From Hyaloscypha bicolor E (lineage: Eukaryota > Ascomycota > Leotiomycetes > Helotiales > Hyaloscyphaceae): a DNA stretch of 64,000 nt. The DNA is taken from positions 1,201,362-1,265,361 of the forward strand of contig NW_020194557.1 of assembly GCF_002865645.1 (NCBI RefSeq). Reading direction: 5' to 3'. This document shows, in pieces, positions 58,057 through 64,000 of the stretch (its first letter is position 1; every line of letters begins with the position of its first letter). The notes under the pieces were generated by a model. The model saw only the letters and a program-made list of their open reading frames with translations, searched no databases and was not told the DNA's origin. The translations under genes and the position numbers were made by a program.

Positions 58057-61000
58057 AATTTGAATAAAACCTTTAACTACCCCTCACTATATTAGTCGCC
58101 CTTTTGCAGGGCATGATTTCCCTGCACTTTAAAGTGGCAGGCAGCAACCCGCTTCCTTTATTCTCAATTTAAGCGAGAATAAGTAATCTTTCAGCTATAG
58201 CATAATATAATCCAGTTATACAGATTTATTACTAAAATATATAACGAGATTATTAGAAATTCTTTTCGAGTATATAGCTTTATAAATTTACTAGCTATTT
58301 TAAAGCTTTTAATTTCTATTTTTTTTAAAGCTAGTTTTTAAAATTATTTAATTTAAGTTTTTATAAGACTTTATTTATTTTAGTTTTTTATTTTATTAAA
58401 ACTTTATATAGCTTATATTTTAAGGGATTTTATATTAGAGCTTTATATTTAATAGCTTATATATTATTATTATTATTAATTATTTTTTAAATAAATATTA
58501 TCTTTTTTATTAAATTATTATTAGTAATAAAAAATTAAATAATATTAGTAAAGATATATATAAAGTTAATATTCTTTTATTTTTATTTATTATAAAAATA
58601 GATTTATTAATTAAAATAATTAAAAATTTAAAAGAAAAATACTAAAACTTTTTTTTATATTAAATTAATTAATAATATTTTCTAATTTTCTATTATTTCT
58701 TTAGTTTTATTTTAATAATAAATAATAAAAATCAAATCTTATTTAAAAAATCTTTTATTAAACTTTATAATTTCTTTATTTTTATTAATATTCTTAAAAT
58801 ATATATTATATATTATTATAAATATAATTAATATAATATATTTCTAAAAAATTACTTCTTTATTTTTAATTACTATATTATTTATTATTAATATCTAATA
58901 AAATAAATATAAATTATATAATATTTAGAATAATTCTAATTTATAAAAATTTTTATTAAATTTTAATAAAAAACTTTTTTATAATTTCAAATATTATAGC
59001 TATTATATCTAATAGTTCTAATAGCCTTATAAAGTCTTTTCTGGCTAGCCTAAAATATTTTGTTTTATTTAATACTACCCCTTATACGAGGCTCCTTTTT
59101 CGGTAAAAGGTAAGAATGCCCATATACTAATTAGTATATATACTACTAACTAATACACTTTCCGGTAAAAGGGATTTCGGTAAAGGGGTACCTCCCCTAC
59201 TACCTTTTAATAAGTATTCCCTTGTCTCGAAGCGTATTCTCGTTATGTTATTATATAATCTAGCTTATAGAGTTATTATCTATTATACCTATAAGTTCTA
59301 TATTATCCTAGAGGCATATAGTCAAGAATAGTACCTGCGAGTATAGCTATACTAACTCTTGGGAGACAAGCTCAAGGCAACTATAAAGCTTCTTAGTAGC
59401 TATAACTTGAGGAGTATAGCCGAGCTAAGAGAGTATAAGCCCTGGCCTAAAAACAAGTACTAGATAACTAAGCACCTAGTTAGCTATAATAGCATTTACT
59501 ATCTATAGCCATAGTATAGCTATAGTACCTGCCTATAGGGCCGGATCTTATATATTAAAACAAGGAATTACTTTATAAAACTCTATTACCTAGTATAGGC
59601 TAAACAAGAACTAACTGCAATTAAATAGTAGTTACTAAAAGGCCTAATAGTATAATAGTAGTATATAGAGTTAGCAAACTCTATAGCCTAGATTTGATTC
59701 CTAGTTAGGCTCCTGATTTGCTTCTTGATAAATGCTCCTATAGTATTTAGTAATAAGTAGATCTATTTTTTTTGGTCTTGTTTTTTGAGTAAGAGATACT
59801 ATATAGGGACACTAGTCCAGCTTCAAGAAGTATATAAAGCCCTCCTCGCCTGCCCTTTACCTCTCCTTCTCTTCTTCCCTTCTCTTCTCCTATTCTCTTC
59901 TCCTCTGGCCGCTTCTCCTTCTCTTCTCCTTACTTTCTCCTAATTAAATAAGCAAGAAGTAGAGATAGTACAAGAACCAGAATAGTAAAAGAATTAGTAG
60001 CCAGTTATACTCTAGGGTTTTACTCCCTAAGCTTTCCTATACAGGTCATTTCATCGGGTACTCACCCCGGAGGGAAACCACTCACGTTACCTGCCGGGGC
60101 TTTAAATCTATAATTAGCTCACTAGTATAGTATACTCGAGACTATTTATAGACCGACTGCGCTGCTCTCTTCTTCCGGAAGGCCATTAATACCCGAAATA
60201 GTAATAAGGAGGCCGGAGCTTCCGTTATATTATAGCTAAGGGATTGCCATAATAGTAAGGATATATATAGTTAGTTCTAACTATACTATAAAGGCTTGGT
60301 ATTAGGCTTTTAGTAAATCAAAAAAGCTTATTTTAATATATATAACCTAGAGCCAAAGTGAATGCAGTTACGTACTCGCTTAAGTCACGTGACTGCATTT
60401 ACTCGAGGCGTCCCAGTAAAATCCACTAGCTAATTTAATTATAAATGCTATAAGCTAGTAGGATATATAGCCTGGCTTAAATTAACCTAGCTTCTTTAAA
60501 GAAAGAAGTTATATAATTATATATTACTTGGGCCCTCTCGTACTTAGAAGTAAGAAATTAGTTTCTAGATTCTATTATATAATATAAGCTAAGTAAGTAT
60601 ATTATATACTTTTTTATAATATCTTAAATTTAATTCTTTATAGAACTCTTATCTTTTTTATTCTTTTTACTTTTCTTTATTATTTAAATTTTTAAAGTAA
60701 TTTATAAAACTTAATATATTTATTTTTCTAATAATCTAATCTAGTTAAATATTAAAAGAAAATATAAAATTAGAGTTTAGATTCTAAGTTTATTAGAAAT
60801 AAATAAAAGAAATTAACCTAGTATTATTATAAATATAAATTATATTAATATAATAAATTATTATAAATAATTTATATAATAATAATAAAAAGAAAAGAAA
60901 ACTTAAAAATATAAAAGAAATTCTAAAATTAAAATATATTTTATTTATAATATTTAAATTATAAATAAAAGAAAAAATAAGAAAAAGAAAAGAAGAAATA

Positions 61001-63905
61001 GAAAAGAAAAAGAAATAAAAGAAATTTTTTATATATTAAAGGAAAAAATATAAGAATTAAAATTAAAGAAATTTAGTACTATATATAAAAAGAAAATATT
61101 TAAATTATAAATTAAATTCTAAGTATATTTTTAAAATTTAAAATATTAAAAAAATAAGAAAAAAAGAGAAATAAAATATAAAAAGAATTATAAAAAGAAG
61201 TAAGAAGAAAAATAGAAAAGAAATTAAAGAAATATAATAAAAGAAAAAGTAATAATAATTAAAATAAAGAAAAAGAGGAAAAAAGAGAAAATTAAAAATT
61301 AATAAGAGAAAATAAATAAAAGAAGAAAATAAATAAAAAAAGAAAATAAATTAAAAAAGAAAATAGATAAAAGAAAAGAATAAATTAAATAGTATTATAG
61401 TTATATTTTTTTCGTAATAGAAGTTAGCTTTATATATTTGGATTAAGAAGTTCTAGATAGGAATTCAAATAAGTTAAATAATATTATAAGATAATAGTAA
61501 GAAGTATTATATAATTATAAATATAAGAATATTATTTGAGTTAAATATAAAGCTTTAAATATAATAGAAAGTATTTTATTTATATAGACTTTTTATATTA
61601 TATAAATTCTATATATTTTTATAAATTATATAGAAATATTTAGAATTTATTAAAATTTCTTATATAATCTAATACCTGTAATTTCTATTTAAGAATCTAT
61701 AATATAGTAAGTACTATATTAAATCTATAGTAAATAGTAAGGAAAAAAGAAGAAAAAAACGAATTTATAAAAGAAGTAAAATTAATAAAAGAAAAAGAAT
61801 TAAATAGAATTTCGTAAAATATAAGATTAATTAAAAGAAATAAGATATATAGAAAATATAAGCTAAATAATAATAATAATTTAAAGAAAAGTAAGTTAGA
61901 TATAATAAATATATTAAAAGAAAGAGAAGTTAGAACTAAAAGTAAAAGTAATAAGTAAAAAAGAATATAAGAAGTAAATAAGAAATAATTAAGAGAAAAG
62001 ATAATTAATAGAGAGAATAAATAAAAGAAGAGTTTTATAAGCTAAAGAAAGTTATAATAAGGGAAAGAATATAAGAAAAAAGTTAGAATTAAAAAGAAAA
62101 AGATAAGGGAAAAGAAAAATAGTATAAAAAAAGTAATTAGAAAAAAAGAATAATAGCGGGAAAGGAAATCAAATACCTGAAAAGCGGGCATATAAGCAAG
62201 GCGGTTTTGAAAAACACATATTAGCGAGAAGCTTTCTTACTAAAATCATATAGTTAATAACTCGATATTAAATAACGGACAAATAGCTATAAGTTAGGTA
62301 CTAAAATAATCACATATTACCAGGTTTTTAAAAGGTTATAGCTATATATTACGTATTAGTTATATAGTAAATTAATCGCGATTTTATAGTAAGAGTATAT
62401 ATATTAAGAACTAAAAAAGCATAATATACGTAATATATATATCTTAATAAAACCGATATTATATTATTAATAACTTTCTTTATATTAGTTTAAGGCCCTA
62501 AAAGGCTACGAATTAAGTACTAAATTAATTATATATATTATAATAGAAAGTATATATTTTAGGATTTAATATATTATAATATATATAATAAATTTATTAC
62601 CGAGAGTTTGGAACTCGCTTAGAGATTAAGGCTAGAGGTACTTTCTAAATCTAAACCCCTTTTACTCTTAGTATAATTAATAATAATTTTTTTAGATATT
62701 ACTTCTAAATAAGCTAATTCTTTAATAGCCTTTTATTCCCGAACCCTTAGCAAATTATTACCAGATTTCAATCTTTTATTTCTAAATCTAATTCTCTAAA
62801 AATACCTTACCTAAAGAAAAGCAAAAAAGAAAAAAAAGAAATAAGGTATAAAAGCAATATAACTAGATAAGTATACTAGCGGGAAAAGTATTAATAAGTT
62901 CTAGATCCTAATTTAATAGATTATTATTTGCTTACTTATATTTCCTCAAGCTTCTTCTATTTACTATAGATTTAATAACTAATATATACCTTTTCCTAGC
63001 TTCTTTAAATACTATTTAGTAATCTTCTCCTTAATAACCTCCTCCTTAATAACCTCCTCCTTAATAACCTCCTCTTTCTTTATAACCTCTTTCCTTAGAT
63101 ATACTAATCTCTTTAATTCTAATTATATAATAGCCTAACTCTTTATATATATTACTTTCTTGCTATATCCAAGAATATTTAAATACTATAAGCACTTTAA
63201 GTATAAAGCTACTTGGCTTCTAAATACTATTAATTTGACCTCGAAATATACAAGAATTATTAACTAGATATTAAAGATCTATACCTGATTCTATAGGACT
63301 TTTATTATAAAGTATAGGCCTGCCTTATATAATATAAGAGCCTGCTATTCGCAAATCTGCTAGAATTTAAAGGCAAAGTACCGAGTTATTACTAACTAAA
63401 CAAGAAATTACTATCTGCTTATTTACGAGAATCCGAGAATAAAATATTAAATAATAATTACCTAATAATAGATATTATAGAGAGACCTAAGAGATTCCTA
63501 GTAAGATCCAAAAGACTCCCTACTTGAGCCCAAGTATTATAAGTACTATCTTACCTTATAACTTTTCCGAAAATATAGTAGCTTTCTAGCTAATTACTAC
63601 TAAATTAATAACTATATCCCTATAAATCTACTATAAATACGAATCTCCTAGACCCTTATAACCGAGAAATAAGGGGCAGATATATATATGTTTTATAGAG
63701 CCTGCTATATAAATAAGCTATGAATTTGGTAAGGCCTATAGGATTAGGCATTTATAATATATAAGTAATAAGGAATTAGAACCTATTAGTTAACTTTAAG
63801 GGAATTAATAATCTATTCTCTAAATACTAACTATTTACTAGAATACTAATCTGGAACTTTCAAATTTATAAGACCGGAATAGGAATTCCTTACTAAGTTA
63901 TAATC
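58057..63905. other. Gene-free subtelomere
   Basis: 58160-59040 and 60480-63905 are extremely AT-rich with A/T runs and no frame. 59041-60470 has more normal composition. It contains repeated CGGTAAAAGG-like motifs (59100-59190), a TATATAAA followed by a long CT-rich tract (59832-59940) that looks like a promoter or LTR start, and CCGG-rich text near 60030-60240. It is probably old retroelement DNA. No Y'-like helicase gene was recognised. Confidence 0.5.
63029..63073. repeat. 15-bp tandem repeat, three copies
   Basis: Three perfect copies of CCTTAATAACCTCCT within the subtelomere. Confidence 0.8.
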
Positions 63906-64000
63906 TTAGGGTTAGGGTTAGGGTTAGGGTTAGGGTTAGGGTTAGGGTTAGGGTTAGGGTTAGGGTTAGGGTTAGGGTTAGGGTTAGGGTTAGGGTTAGG
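63906..64000 (+). repeat. Telomere repeat (TTAGGG)n
   Basis: Fifteen perfect TTAGGG units plus TTAGG run to the last base of the window. The G-rich strand points 5' to 3' outward, as at a right-hand chromosome end. There are no degenerate units at the inner border. Confidence 0.98.

Noticed and set aside
59640..59730. tRNA-like fold around TAGAGTTAGCAAACTCTA and GATTTGATTCC
   Set aside because: The hairpin does not give a 7-base anticodon loop on a 5-bp stem and I could not build an acceptor stem; likely chance in repeat DNA.

Overview
The window is the right-hand end of a chromosome of a filamentous ascomycete (Pezizomycotina). It ends in 15 complete TTAGGG repeats plus TTAGG (63906-64000). 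The genes have short introns of about 50-150 nt with GTAAGT-like donors and CTAAC/CTGAC-like branch sites. Several genes belong to families expanded in moulds (HET domain, UstYa/DUF3328, STAND N-terminal, CHAT-STAND). Large AT-rich blocks hold transposon coding sequence full of stop codons, as expected after repeat-induced point mutation (RIP). I cannot name the species.

Layout. 1-5.4 kb: the 3' end of a probable UstYa-like gene, a four-exon EamA/DMT transporter and a four-exon UstYa-family gene. Two related terminal-inverted-repeat (TIR) elements lie among them. 5.4-12.6 kb: AT-rich DNA with a hAT-type non-autonomous element (8-bp target duplication), a 953-bp TIR element and a RIP-mutated 3.2-kb DDE transposon flanked by TA. 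13.6-15.6 kb: an intact HET gene. 15.8-25.5 kb: a TIR transposon with an integrase-like transposase relic, into which a 6-kb Ty3/gypsy element has inserted. 25.8-30.9 kb: a small gene with a STAND-type N-terminal domain and a Trp-rich charged tail, a 628-bp MITE, and a two-exon 1049-aa HET gene with a membrane tail. 31-36.5 kb: repeats, a Mutator-like transposase fragment, a HET pseudogene and nested TIR elements. 36.6-42.6 kb: a gasdermin-like gene divergent from a CHAT-protease/STAND gene. 42.9-51.8 kb: an 8.9-kb element with 54-bp perfect TIRs. 52.6-53.2 kb: a second, inverted copy of the MITE. 54.5-58.1 kb: a decayed multi-exon CorA-like membrane protein gene. 58-64 kb: gene-poor subtelomere and telomere.

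How it fits together. The 13-43 kb stretch is rich in self/non-self recognition and cell-death genes: three HET loci, one STAND N-terminal protein and one gasdermin-like/CHAT-STAND pair. The pair is the most interesting system. In fungi a gasdermin-like pore former is typically kept next to the protease that cleaves it. Here the protease-receptor frame carries one in-frame TAG between its NTPase and its helical repeats, and the third HET gene also carries a TAG and a frameshift. This suggests that recognition genes near the telomere are being silenced or lost while parts of the repertoire stay intact.

Limits. Gene models were built by eye from reading frames and splice signals. Family names come from recognised motifs, not from searches. 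No tRNA, rRNA or CRISPR array was found.
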